Origin: Rhizomicrobium sp.
GTDB lineage: Bacteria; Pseudomonadota; Alphaproteobacteria; Micropepsales; Micropepsaceae
Direction of reading: 5' to 3'
DNA length: 64,000 nt
NCBI GenBank assembly: GCA_037200385.1
Contig: JBBCGL010000001.1
Coordinates: 1-64,000, forward strand
The position numbers and the translations under genes are program-made. This document shows positions 44,306 to 53,024 of this stretch, in pieces (position 1 is the stretch's first letter; every line of letters begins with the position of its first letter). The notes under the pieces are model-generated. The model was not told the origin of the DNA. It did no database searches and worked only from the letters and a program-made list of their open reading frames with translations.

Positions 44306-45211
44306 ATGCCGGAGATGAAAGCGGAGGCGGCGCGAGGCGGCCGGCTGGACGGCAAGGTGGCGGTGATCACCGGCGGGGCGTCGGGCATCGGCCTGGCCAC
44401 CGTCGAGCGCTTCGTCGCCGAAGGCGCGCAGGTGGTGTTCTGCGATCTCGATCCCGCGCAGGGACGGGCGCTGGCCGCGGCGACCGCGGACGGCGCGAAA
44501 CTGCACCATGCCCGCCGGATGGAGGGCGGGCCGCAGGACGGCCGCGTCATCGCCGAACGGCTGGGTCCGCGCGCTTGCTTCGTCGCTGCCGACGTCACCG
44601 ACAAGGCATCGTTCGGCGCGGTGATCCAAAGCGCGGTCGGCGCTTTTGGCGGATTGGATATCCTGGTCAACAATGCGGGCGTCGGCGGCGGGGAACTGAG
44701 CATCGAAGCCTGCACCGAGGGCACGTTCGACCGGACGATCGCGGTCAATCTGCGCGGCCCCTGGCTGGGCATGAAGCTGGCCTTTCCGCATCTGCGGGCC
44801 CGGGGCGGTGGCGCCATCGTCACGACATCATCGATCTCGGCTTTGATGGGAATGCCGGGGCAGGGGGCCTACGGCGCCTCGAAGGCGGGCGTGCTGCAAT
44901 TGACCCGCGTCGCCGCGATGGAAGGCGCCGCCGATTTCATCCGGGTCAACGCCGTGTGCCCCGGCGGGATCGTCACGCCGATCATCTACGAAAACCCGGC
45001 GCTCGGCCGAACGCTCGATGCGGAGGTTGTGCGTCAGGCGATGGCCGGCGCCCAACCCTTGCCCCGGGCCGGCCTGCCGGACGACATCGCCAATGCAATC
45101 CTCTGGCTCGCCTCCGATGAGGCGAGTTTCGTGACCGGCCAGACCATTGTCGTGGACGGCGGCCTTTCGGTCGAATTCGATTCCCGGCATCGCCGCGCGC
45201 GGCCGGGCTGA
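44306..45211 (+). CDS. Short-chain dehydrogenase/reductase (SDR)
   Basis: The 301-aa protein is a classical SDR. The cofactor motif is TGGASGIG, the NNAG motif is ILVNNAGVG, the catalytic Ser lies in VTTSSISALMG and YGASK gives the Tyr-Lys pair. It ends with the usual TGQTIVVDGG. An acidic residue after strand 2 (FCDLDP) favours NAD(H). An insertion after that strand (HHARRMEGGPQDGRVIAERL) makes it longer than the usual 250 residues. It is in line with PhyH and a transporter, so it probably oxidises an alcohol intermediate of the same pathway. Confidence 0.9.
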   Translation: MPEMKAEAARGGRLDGKVAVITGGASGIGLATVERFVAEGAQVVFCDLDPAQGRALAAATADGAKLHHARRMEGGPQDGRVIAERLGPRACFVAADVTDKASFGAVIQSAVGAFGGLDILVNNAGVGGGELSIEACTEGTFDRTIAVNLRGPWLGMKLAFPHLRARGGGAIVTTSSISALMGMPGQGAYGASKAGVLQLTRVAAMEGAADFIRVNAVCPGGIVTPIIYENPALGRTLDAEVVRQAMAGAQPLPRAGLPDDIANAILWLASDEASFVTGQTIVVDGGLSVEFDSRHRRARPG

Positions 45212-45249
45212 AATACGAGCGGAATCATCCGTCGGGACAGGGAGAGACG

Positions 45250-46764
45250 ATGGCAATCCAATCCAATGCCCGACTGCCTTTCGTCACCAAGGCGCTGTAC
45301 GGCTCGGGCACGGTGGCGTTCGGCGTGAAGGATCAGGGCTTCGGCGCGCTCCTCATGTTGTTCTACAATCAGGTGGTCGGACTGCCGGCCGTCTGGGTCG
45401 GCGCCGCGATCATGATCGCCATGGTTGCCGACGCGGTGATCGATCCGATCCTCGGACAGCTCTCGGACAGCACTCGAAGCCGCTGGGGCCGCAGGCACCC
45501 CTTCATGTACGCCGCCGCCCTGCCGGCGGCGGTTTCCTATTTCCTGCTCTGGACGCCGCCGCACGCGTCGCACGCGATACAGTTCGTCTATCTCCTGCTG
45601 GTCGCCATCGCGGTCCGGGCCTCCATCAGCCTCTACGAGATTCCCTCCACCGCGCTGCTGGCGGAGTTCACCTCCGACTATCACGAACGGACCCGCCTCG
45701 TGGGGTATCGTTTCTTCTTCGGCGTCGTCGCCGGCGTCCTGATGAACATCGTGGCCTTCAAATTCTTCCTGCGCCCCACGACAGAGCAGCCGATCGGTCA
45801 GCTCAACGCGTCAGGCTACGCGACCTATGCCTTGGTTGCGGCGGCGATCATGTTGGTATCCATCCTGGTGTCCAGTCTCGGGACCCATCGCCGGATCGCC
45901 GCGCTTCCGCCGCTGCCGCGACATGCGCGTGCCACGCTGCGGCAGATGTTCCAGTCGATGCGCGAGGTGCTCTTTCATCGGACCTATGCCTCGATCCTGT
46001 TCGCGAGCCTGTTCTTCGCGATGACGAGCGGCCTGGTTTCGTCGCTCGGCATCTACTTCTCGACCTATCTCTGGCGGCTTACCGCGGCGCAGATCGCGAC
46101 GATCAGCGGCGGGGCCTTCGTGGGGATCGGACTTGCCTTCGTGCTGGCGCTTCCGCTGTCCGCGCGGTTCGGCAAGAAGGCGACCGCGATGGCGCTGTTC
46201 GGCCTCGCCCTGCTGGTAAGCGCGGCGCCACTTGCCCTGCGGCTGTGGGGCGTCTTCCCCCAGAATGGGGATCCGCTGCTGGTTCCGCTTCTGGCCGGCC
46301 AGACGGCGTTCACCACGATGTGCACCATCGCCGGCGCGGTGCTCGCGGTCTCGATGGTCGCCGACGTAACGGAGCAGGTGCAGCTCTCGACCGGCCGCAG
46401 GGCCGAGGGCTTGCTGTTCTCGGCCGCGACCCTCGTCAACAAGGCGGTGTCCGGCATGGGCGTGTTCATTTCCGGCCTCCTGCTGGCGGCCATCCACTTT
46501 CCGGTCAACGCATCGGTCGATGCCGTGAGCACCGCGAGCCTGTCGTCCCTGGCCTTGACGTTCATCTGCGCGACGACGCTGTGCTCGGTTCTCGCGATCG
46601 CCTGCCTCGCCTTCTATCCGATTTCGAAGACGGCGCATTCCGACGCGCTGCGCCGCCTCGCCGCGGAGCCGCTTGCGCCGCACCGGGATTTCCCTGCCGA
46701 GGACGCCGCAGTGCTGACGCGCGACCTCGCAGCACTGCCGAACACAAGAGGAGTGATGCCGTGA
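45250..46764 (+). CDS. MFS transporter, GPH/MelB-like
   Basis: The 504-aa protein is hydrophobic with about 12 membrane spans. It carries the GPH (glycoside-pentoside-hexuronide) signature DAVIDPILGQLSDSTRSRWG and RRHPFMYAAALPAA. In alphaproteobacteria this subfamily also moves steroid or terpenoid acids, so sugar transport should not be assumed. GGGAGAG precedes the ATG. Its stop overlaps the following GTG start (GTGA), so the two are coupled. It probably imports the substrate of the PhyH/TPP/SDR pathway through the inner membrane. Confidence 0.88.
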   Translation: MAIQSNARLPFVTKALYGSGTVAFGVKDQGFGALLMLFYNQVVGLPAVWVGAAIMIAMVADAVIDPILGQLSDSTRSRWGRRHPFMYAAALPAAVSYFLLWTPPHASHAIQFVYLLLVAIAVRASISLYEIPSTALLAEFTSDYHERTRLVGYRFFFGVVAGVLMNIVAFKFFLRPTTEQPIGQLNASGYATYALVAAAIMLVSILVSSLGTHRRIAALPPLPRHARATLRQMFQSMREVLFHRTYASILFASLFFAMTSGLVSSLGIYFSTYLWRLTAAQIATISGGAFVGIGLAFVLALPLSARFGKKATAMALFGLALLVSAAPLALRLWGVFPQNGDPLLVPLLAGQTAFTTMCTIAGAVLAVSMVADVTEQVQLSTGRRAEGLLFSAATLVNKAVSGMGVFISGLLLAAIHFPVNASVDAVSTASLSSLALTFICATTLCSVLAIACLAFYPISKTAHSDALRRLAAEPLAPHRDFPAEDAAVLTRDLAALPNTRGVMP

Positions 46765-47795
46765 GCAAAGCCGGTCTGAAAGTGCGCCTGGATCCCATCG
46801 ACGAGTATCCCCACGATCCGGGTTCGGCGAAGAACTATAACGAAAGCATGTATTTCAATGTCTTCGATCCGGTCCGCATGGTCGGCGGCTGGTTCCGGAT
46901 CGGCAACCGGCCGAACGAGCAATATGCGGAAGCCAGCGTCTGCCTCTATCTGCCGGACGGCCGCGTCGGCTTCCTCTTCGCGCGCCCGCAGATCGCGGGC
47001 AATGACCGCTTGGCCGCCGGTGGCCTGAGCATCGAGGTTGTCGAGCCTTTCAAGCGGCTGAAGGTCCGCTACGACGGCGAGGTCCTGCTGATGAAGCGGC
47101 CGGCGGACATGGCCGAACCGCGCACCGCCTTCAAGACCAATCCCCGCGTTCGCTGCGTCGTTGAGCTCGACTATGAGGGCGTGTCGCCGATGTTCGGCGG
47201 GGAAACTGTGCGCGAGGATGGTTCGCCGCTCGAGATCGATCCGGAAAAGTCCTTCGCCAAGGCGCACTACGAGCAGCACTGCGCCGCCAAAGGATTTTTC
47301 ATGGTGGGCGACGAACGCTTCGACATCGACGGGTTCGGCCTGCGCGACAAATCCTGGGGCCCGCGCCATTGGCAGGCCATCGAATGGTACCGCTGGTGCC
47401 CGATGAATTTTGGCCGTGATTTCGGCATGATGCTGTCGACGATCGGCGATGGAAACGGCGGCGTGCGCCAGGGCGGGATGGTGTTCCGGGGCGGGCGCTA
47501 CGATCTGATCACCGAATGCCGGATCGAGAGCGATTGGGATGCGGACGGTTATCAGACCGCCTTGCGCTCCCAGGTCAAAACCGAAAGCGGCGCGACCTAC
47601 GAGATCACCGGCGAGGTCCTGTCGCTGATCCCCTTGCGCAACCGCAGGGCCCTGCCGGATGGCAGCGAGCTGCACACCCGGATCACCGAAGGCATGACCC
47701 GCTACCGCTGCGGCGATCAGGTCGGCTACGGATTGAGCGAATATCTCGATCAGATCGTCGACGGCGTGCCGAACGGAAAGGCGGCCGGCTACTAG
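46761..47795 (+). CDS. Conserved protein of unassigned function coupled to MFS transporter
   Basis: The 344-aa protein has no signal peptide or membrane segment. It is strand-rich with many Trp/Gly motifs (VRMVGGWFRIGNRPNEQY, GFGLRDKSWGPRHWQAIEWY). This resembles proteins of the lipocalin/tocopherol-cyclase-like and DUF7064 type seen near steroid or terpenoid degradation genes. The start is GTG at 46761 overlapping the transporter stop. It may bind or convert a hydrophobic substrate. I cannot name the reaction. Confidence 0.7.
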   Translation: MSKAGLKVRLDPIDEYPHDPGSAKNYNESMYFNVFDPVRMVGGWFRIGNRPNEQYAEASVCLYLPDGRVGFLFARPQIAGNDRLAAGGLSIEVVEPFKRLKVRYDGEVLLMKRPADMAEPRTAFKTNPRVRCVVELDYEGVSPMFGGETVREDGSPLEIDPEKSFAKAHYEQHCAAKGFFMVGDERFDIDGFGLRDKSWGPRHWQAIEWYRWCPMNFGRDFGMMLSTIGDGNGGVRQGGMVFRGGRYDLITECRIESDWDADGYQTALRSQVKTESGATYEITGEVLSLIPLRNRRALPDGSELHTRITEGMTRYRCGDQVGYGLSEYLDQIVDGVPNGKAAGY

Positions 47796-47965
47796 CTGCG
47801 CGATCGACGACGAACATTCGAAGGTGGGCGGCGCTCGGCACGCCGCCCGCTCGACGGAAGCGCGATCGGCATGCGAAGGGGTCGCTCTGCGCCCGTCCGC
47901 GAATCGGTGACAAATTGCCGACAATCGGTCATGGTCGCCTCGACAAGGGGGATACGGAAACGGAA

Positions 47966-48601
47966 ATGTCCAGTCGCGCTGCCGCACAGCCGGAAAAGTT
48001 TCCGCGTCGCACGATCCGCAAGCAGAAGACGCGCGAAAGGATCGTCGCCGCGGCGTCGAAGCTGTTCCAGGAACTCGGATATTCGGAGGCCACACTGGCG
48101 TCCATCGCGGACGAGGCGGATGTCCATGTCACCACGCTCTTCACGCATTTCAGCTCGAAGAAGGAACTTGCCGACGCGCTGTCGGATGCATCCCTTGATC
48201 GCCTCTCGGAGCTGATCGGCGAGGCGAAGGGCAAGGTCCCGTTTTTTCGCTTTATCCGCGAGGTCATAACCTCGACCGCCAAGTCCTATCAGGCCAATCC
48301 GTCGCCGCATGTGATTCTCGGCTTGGTCTCCCGCGGCGATCCCGAGTTGACCTTGGCCGGAAAAAACTACGAGCAGCAGCAGATCGAGCTGCTGGCCGAC
48401 TATATCGCCGCCGAATACACGTTCGATCTCGTCCGCGACTACGAGCCCATCCTCGTCGCGGGCCTGGTCATTTCCGCCACGACGATCGCGCATGCGCGCT
48501 GGGTCGACTCGAAGGGTCGAAGCAATTTGCTCAAGGAATCGCTTGCCGCCGTGGATGCGGCCGAGGCGCTCGTGAAGGGCGCCTTGAAAGCGCGCACATA
48601 A
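47966..48601 (+). CDS. TetR-family transcriptional regulator
   Basis: The 211-aa protein has an N-terminal HTH of the TetR type (KTRERIVAAASKLFQELGYS, LASIADEADVHVTTLFTHFS) and an alpha-helical ligand domain. The ATG at 47966 has GGAAACGGAA upstream. It lies between the catabolic genes and a TonB receptor and probably controls both. Candidate operators are the 14-bp palindrome at 48663-48676 and the repeat in the divergent region at 43326. Confidence 0.9.
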   Translation: MSSRAAAQPEKFPRRTIRKQKTRERIVAAASKLFQELGYSEATLASIADEADVHVTTLFTHFSSKKELADALSDASLDRLSELIGEAKGKVPFFRFIREVITSTAKSYQANPSPHVILGLVSRGDPELTLAGKNYEQQQIELLADYIAAEYTFDLVRDYEPILVAGLVISATTIAHARWVDSKGRSNLLKESLAAVDAAEALVKGALKART

Positions 48602-48662
48602 AGCCGCTCGACGCGACAACCATCCCCGGCACGCCGAACTCAGCGCACCGCTATTCCACTAG

Positions 48663-48676
48663 CAAAATATATTTTG
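48663..48676. promoter_or_regulatory. 14-bp perfect palindrome upstream of TonB receptor
   Basis: CAAAATATATTTTG is a perfect palindrome in an AT-rich promoter stretch that continues with TTTGACAGTTATACTGCCATATAATT. The TTGACA and TATAAT boxes here are only 12 bp apart, too close for a normal sigma-70 promoter, so the real promoter is uncertain. The palindrome is a good operator candidate for the adjacent TetR protein. Confidence 0.5.
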
Positions 48677-48799
48677 TTTGACAGTTATACTGCCATATAA
48701 TTACCTATGATGGTCGAATAGCGCAAAGCCTATCGGCGCATGCGACACGCGTTGCTTGCAAAAAAGCGAGTGGTTCAGCCACCGCGCAGGGGAGGCAGT

Positions 48800-51382
48800 A
48801 TGAAATCGGTTTCGGGGCTGAAGCCCCTTGCTTTGGGCGCGGCCTGTTCGGCGGCACTGATCTGGACGCCGGCCAATGCACAGGTATCGGACAGCGGCAG
48901 CCAGCCTTCCGACGGCAGGGTGGCGGGCAAGCCGGCAACGATCGAAACCGTCGTCGTGACCGCGGAGCGCAGGGAGGAAAATCTCCAGCGCGTTCCCGCC
49001 GCCGTATCAGCCTTCACGGGCAAAACCCGCGACCTCGTGGGAATCAAGTCGGTCACCGATGTCGCGAACTTCACGCCGGGCGTCAGCTACTCGGCAGGCG
49101 CCGACCGCCTTAGTGTGCGCGGCGTCGGCCGGCTGACCAACATCATCGGCAGCGATCCAGGCGTGGCCACGTATAGCGACGGATTCTACCAATCGGGCAC
49201 GACCGGCGTGAACGACAGCACACTGCTGATCGACCGCGTCGAGGTGCTCCGCGGTCCGCAGGGCACGCTCTACGGGCGCAACTCGATCGGCGGCGCGATA
49301 AATGTCATCTCGGCGCGCCCAACCGATGAATTCACGGCCGAAGCACGCGCCGGAATCGGCAACTACGGTTCGAACTTCCTGGAAGGCACGGTGTCTGGGC
49401 CGCTTACCGACTGGCTCCGCGGCCGCCTCTACGTCGATCGCACAGAGCAGGATGACGGCTACTTCAAGAACGTAAGCGGCGGCCCCAGCGAAGGGGGCGC
49501 CGGCAAATCGTTGCTCGCGCAAGCCCAGCTCGCGGCCGACATCACGAGCAATTTCGACGTCTGGCTCAAATACGAATACTCGGACGCAGCCAATCGTCCT
49601 CGCACCTCCAACGTCGTCACGCCGTACAATTTCTCCGCCCTGAGCGCGGCGGGAACGCCGCTCGTTCCGCCCGGCGGCTTCTTCCTGAAGCCGACGACGG
49701 TGGATGGGCAAGGCGGCGATCTCGTGCCGAATCCGGCTTACCTCGACCCGACCGCCAATCCGGGCGCATCCAACTATCGGGACTTCAGCGCGGACACGTT
49801 CGCGCGGGCGCATCTGAACAACGCCCATACGGTCGTCGGCCAGGCGACGTGGCACGGCGACGACGTGCAGCTGAAATATGTCGGCGGCTTTCAGACGTTC
49901 AAGTTCGAGAGCATCGGCGATCTCGACGGCACGAACCGTTCCGCCTACACCTACGACTCTCCTTATGAGGGATTTCCGTCGCCGTTCGGCGGCATCATCG
50001 GGCCGACGCAGATCTTTTCCTCGAACGTCTCCGACTACCGCCAGAAACTCACCGACTTCAGCAACGAGCTGGATTTCAGTTCGACCGGTGCCGGTCCGCT
50101 GCAATGGATCGTCGGCCTCTATCAGTATCACGAGGACAGTTCGCAACAGACGAATTACGGCACGCCGGACCAGCCGCAGATGCTGGCTCCGCTCGACGCG
50201 CTGACCTTCGCGCCGGCGGCACCCAATGCGAGCGGGCACTTCGTCGAAACGGGCGGGACGCTCAGGGCGGACGCCTACGCCGCGTTCGGGCAAGCGGACT
50301 ACGCTTTCAGCGACGCGTTCAAGATCACCGCCGGCATCCGCTATTCGCGAGACGAGAAGGAGGGCACCGAGCTCATCCGCCTCGTCCAATTCGACCCCAC
50401 GATTTACGGGTCGACCATGCCGGCGCTCGACGTGACAAGATTGTCCTTCGGCGCGATGCCGGGCGTCACGATCGCGGCGGATGGCGATGCGACGCGCGTC
50501 CTCAAAGGCTCATGGGACGGATGGAGCGGGGTCGTGGGACCGGAGTGGACGCCGGACGAAACGACCACCGTCTATGCGAAATACAGCCGCGGCTACAAAT
50601 CGGGCGGGTTCAATCTCGGCGCGTTCTCGCCGACCTCGATCGTCGAGCCGGAGACGGTCGATGCCTTCGAAGGCGGCCTGAAGAAGAACATCCTCGACAA
50701 TCTGCAGGCCAATATCGCGGCATACTGGTACGACTATGACGACATCCAGGCGCAGATGCCGGTGTCGAACGGTGTGGTGACGTTCCAGAACTTCGTGAAC
50801 ATACCGCGCGCACGATCCTACGGCGTCGAGCTCGAGACCATCTGGGCCCCGATCCCGGAGCTGCAATTCACCGGCATCTACAGCTATCTGAACACGCGCA
50901 TCGGTGAGGGCTGCTGCTATCTCGATCTCAACGATCCGTTCGCGCACGATCCCGGCGCAAAGCCATCCGGACCGGCGCTTGCGGCCGCGCCGAACGCCCA
51001 GCCGCAGACCCTGGTCGGCGATCAACTGCCGAACGCACCGCACAACCAGGTCACGTTGAACGGCGTCTATACGATCGCCCTGAACGATTGGGGAATGCTC
51101 GCGCTGTCGGGAACCTACCTGTTCCACGATCGGGCGACCTACAGCGTCTTCAACTCCGCACAATATGTGGCGCCCTCCTACCAGCAGGTGGATTTGCGCG
51201 CGACGTGGCAGGACGAGGTCCAGCGGTGGGAAGTCATCGCGTTCGTCCGGAACCTGTTCGACGAGAAGGAAATCGACGGGATCACGCGTAACGCGGGAAC
51301 GTCTGCCTATGCCTACGGCACCATCGACGATTTCAACCCGCCGCGTACGTTCGGAATTGAGGTTCATCGGAAGTTCGACTGA
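48800..51382 (+). CDS. TonB-dependent outer-membrane receptor
   Basis: The 860-aa protein has a signal peptide (ending NAQ), the TonB-box-like TIETVVVTAERREENLQ, a plug domain (LSVRGVGRLTNIIG, VEVLRGPQGTLYGRNSIGG) and a long barrel ending FGIEVHRKFD. The TonB-dependent C-terminal motif normally ends in Phe; here F is followed by D. The ATG at 48800 has GGGGAGG five bases upstream; an in-frame ATG at 48740 has none. It belongs to the preceding catabolic cluster by position, yet it also borders biosynthetic locus 2 and could import that product. Confidence 0.92.
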   Translation: MKSVSGLKPLALGAACSAALIWTPANAQVSDSGSQPSDGRVAGKPATIETVVVTAERREENLQRVPAAVSAFTGKTRDLVGIKSVTDVANFTPGVSYSAGADRLSVRGVGRLTNIIGSDPGVATYSDGFYQSGTTGVNDSTLLIDRVEVLRGPQGTLYGRNSIGGAINVISARPTDEFTAEARAGIGNYGSNFLEGTVSGPLTDWLRGRLYVDRTEQDDGYFKNVSGGPSEGGAGKSLLAQAQLAADITSNFDVWLKYEYSDAANRPRTSNVVTPYNFSALSAAGTPLVPPGGFFLKPTTVDGQGGDLVPNPAYLDPTANPGASNYRDFSADTFARAHLNNAHTVVGQATWHGDDVQLKYVGGFQTFKFESIGDLDGTNRSAYTYDSPYEGFPSPFGGIIGPTQIFSSNVSDYRQKLTDFSNELDFSSTGAGPLQWIVGLYQYHEDSSQQTNYGTPDQPQMLAPLDALTFAPAAPNASGHFVETGGTLRADAYAAFGQADYAFSDAFKITAGIRYSRDEKEGTELIRLVQFDPTIYGSTMPALDVTRLSFGAMPGVTIAADGDATRVLKGSWDGWSGVVGPEWTPDETTTVYAKYSRGYKSGGFNLGAFSPTSIVEPETVDAFEGGLKKNILDNLQANIAAYWYDYDDIQAQMPVSNGVVTFQNFVNIPRARSYGVELETIWAPIPELQFTGIYSYLNTRIGEGCCYLDLNDPFAHDPGAKPSGPALAAAPNAQPQTLVGDQLPNAPHNQVTLNGVYTIALNDWGMLALSGTYLFHDRATYSVFNSAQYVAPSYQQVDLRATWQDEVQRWEVIAFVRNLFDEKEIDGITRNAGTSAYAYGTIDDFNPPRTFGIEVHRKFD

Positions 51383-51395
51383 AAGCCCGGTGCGA

Positions 51396-52286
51396 TCACG
51401 AGCCGTCCATGGCGACTTTTTCGAGAAAGTCCCGCAGGCAATTCTCGTGCACGCAAAGAAGATCGGTTTGCAGCCCGCTGCGCAGAAGGCGGGTTGCCCA
51501 GAACCAGGCGCAATAGGGCGCGTATCGGCGGGATGGGATCGGAGGCCATGCGAAATAGATTTTCGCGCCCATCGAGGAGGGGCCTTCGAGGACGGTTTCC
51601 CAGTCCGGGATGATGCGATCGTGGCGCGGGCGAAGCCAGTTTCGAAAATAGCGGCCAGTCGCCCAGGCCATATAGGCACCATCGAAGAGGACATAGCCGT
51701 GCGCGCGCAGGAAGCGCAGAACCCGGAGCGATCCGTTGAACTCGATGTGGATGAGGTCGATCGCGGCGTCGCGCATCAAGCGTGATGCGCCCTTCAGCAC
51801 GCGCAGCTCGCCGCCCTGCACGTCGATCTTCAGAAGCCGGACGCGTTCGTTCACCTCGTCATCCAGCCTGACGACATCCACCGTCGCGTTCGCACGGCTG
51901 CGGTCGGTGGAGAGATGACCCATCGAAGAGTAACCCAGAAGGGCTTTCGCCCAGCCTGCCCCATCTTCCGTCATGATCTTCGGCACGAAGAAGTGCTCCG
52001 TGCCCCGACGATCGGCCACCGCGACGCGTCGGAGCGCGACGCGGGGGTCGTCGCCGACATTGTTCGCGAAATGAGGATGATTGCCGGCGAACGGCTCGAA
52101 AGCGATGACGCGCGATGCCGGATTCGCGTTCAGAATGCGGCGCGTGGCCCGTCCGATGGCGGCACCGACGTCCAGGCACAAACCGGGCTCCAGACGTCGC
52201 AGAAGATCGTAGGCAGCATCGCCATGACGGCCGAACCGCCGACCATCATTGATGCGATCGGGACGTATAGGCTGTTTGGAAGTCAT
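51396..52286 (-). CDS. FkbM-family methyltransferase
   Basis: The 296-aa protein has the FkbM fold: CLDVGAAIGRATRRILNA (motif I), VIAFEPFAGNHPHFANNV, then LLKIDVQGGELRVLKGA and IHIEF, all typical of the family. An upstream in-frame ATG at 52352 exists, but ATG 52286 overlaps by one base the stop of a small ORF (TGATG), which favours translational coupling at 52286. FkbM-type enzymes O-methylate natural products. It lies beside a precursor-like peptide and the second A-PCP-TE gene, so it is probably the tailoring methyltransferase of locus 2. Confidence 0.86.
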   Translation of the reverse strand: MTSKQPIRPDRINDGRRFGRHGDAAYDLLRRLEPGLCLDVGAAIGRATRRILNANPASRVIAFEPFAGNHPHFANNVGDDPRVALRRVAVADRRGTEHFFVPKIMTEDGAGWAKALLGYSSMGHLSTDRSRANATVDVVRLDDEVNERVRLLKIDVQGGELRVLKGASRLMRDAAIDLIHIEFNGSLRVLRFLRAHGYVLFDGAYMAWATGRYFRNWLRPRHDRIIPDWETVLEGPSSMGAKIYFAWPPIPSRRYAPYCAWFWATRLLRSGLQTDLLCVHENCLRDFLEKVAMDGS

Positions 52287-52531
52287 CAGGCGCCCGATGT
52301 CTCTGTCGCATGCGTGGATTTGGCCGCTGACGCAACTGCGGACGATGGACATTTCATGCCTGAATGCAACACGTCGGCTTTAGGCTGGCCCGTCTGACTG
52401 CGGACACTCGATAGTCCCGCAATGCCTGGGGCATTGCCCACCGTTTCATCCGCTGCGCGAATGGGTGGAAATACCCGGCGATGCAACCCAGGGATGCCGT
52501 CCAACGGGTGTTCCGCATTGATCGTAACCAT
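52286..52531 (-). CDS. Small ORF (81 aa) translationally coupled to FkbM gene
   Basis: The ORF starts with an ATG at 52531 preceded by AAAAGGAAAAA, a good ribosome site, and ends with TGA overlapping the FkbM ATG by one base (TGATG). No domain was recognised. The segment RRVFPPIRAADETVGNAPG echoes the leader end of the two precursor-like peptides (hydrophobic-Pro, Arg, then ET), so a third precursor is possible. The remainder is Ser/Ala/Thr-rich with one Cys. It could also be a leader ORF only. Confidence 0.4.
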   Translation of the reverse strand: MVTINAEHPLDGIPGLHRRVFPPIRAADETVGNAPGIAGLSSVRSQTGQPKADVLHSGMKCPSSAVASAAKSTHATETSGA

Positions 52532-52647
52532 TTTTTCCTTTTGCATCATGGTTGTTACGGCGGCGTGCTCCATCTTGCAGTGCACACATACTGTGTCCTA
52601 AAGTAGCTCTGGGCTATACCGGCCGCACATCAGGAGATTTTGGTTTT

Positions 52648-52815
52648 ATGACGACGAAGAGCGAGATCGAGACCTCCGTGGAGGAACTGGCCGGACAGAA
52701 TTCGAGGCCGACCCTCAAGGCATGGGGCCAGCCGACCTACCAGAAGTTCCCGCTTCGCGGGTCCGAGACGGCCAATACGAATTCGAATTTCGACGGCACC
52801 AACTATTCGTCTTGA
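52648..52815 (+). CDS. Putative RiPP precursor peptide, 55 aa (locus 2)
   Basis: The 55-aa peptide has an acidic N-terminus (SEIETSVEELAG), a middle segment with W and PTYQKFPLRGSET, and an Asn/Ser/Gly-rich tail (ANTNSNFDGTNYSS). The middle segment aligns loosely with PYTKPSFHRIG...ET of the locus 1 precursor (Y-x-K-x-x-[FL], R, G, ET), suggesting recognition by a PqqD-type protein. If cleaved after that Thr, Ala1 could be joined to Asp8. AGGAG lies 11 bases before the ATG and a hairpin follows the stop. It sits between FkbM and A-PCP-TE genes. No cyclase gene is present in this locus. Confidence 0.6.
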   Translation: MTTKSEIETSVEELAGQNSRPTLKAWGQPTYQKFPLRGSETANTNSNFDGTNYSS

Positions 52816-52821
52816 TATAGT

Positions 52822-52839
52822 GCGGTCCTGGCGGGCCGT
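52822..52839 (+). terminator. Hairpin downstream of the locus 2 peptide gene
   Basis: GCGGTCC-TGGC-GGGCCGT can form a 7-bp stem with two G-U pairs, starting seven bases after the stop codon. No T-run follows, so it may stabilise the peptide mRNA rather than act as a full terminator. Confidence 0.35.
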
Positions 52840-53024
52840 ACCTATCATTCCCGAATGTGCCGCGATGCACGGGTAGCGCCTCTCAGGAAAGCTTGCCGGA
52901 AAAATAGGGCTTTGGCATGTGCGATCAGCTCGCCGGAGGCTGTGGCTTTCTTAGCGTTCTCCGTTCTCCGATTGCGGGGTCATGAGAGAAGCGCGGCAAC
53001 ACACATACTGTGCGTGGACGCCGT

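Larger units (their letters stand above)
52583..53012. repeat. 13-bp direct repeat flanking the locus 2 peptide gene
   Basis: CACACATACTGTG occurs at 52583-52595 (52 bp before the peptide start) and at 53000-53012 (just after the A-PCP-TE stop). Each copy contains near-perfect ACACA-TAC-TGTGT dyad symmetry, so each could bind a dimeric regulator. The pair brackets the peptide gene. Confidence 0.55.

Noticed and set aside
48680-48710. TTGACA and TATAAT as a sigma-70 promoter
   Set aside because: The boxes are only 12 bp apart, too short for a normal spacer, so the pair was not annotated as a promoter.
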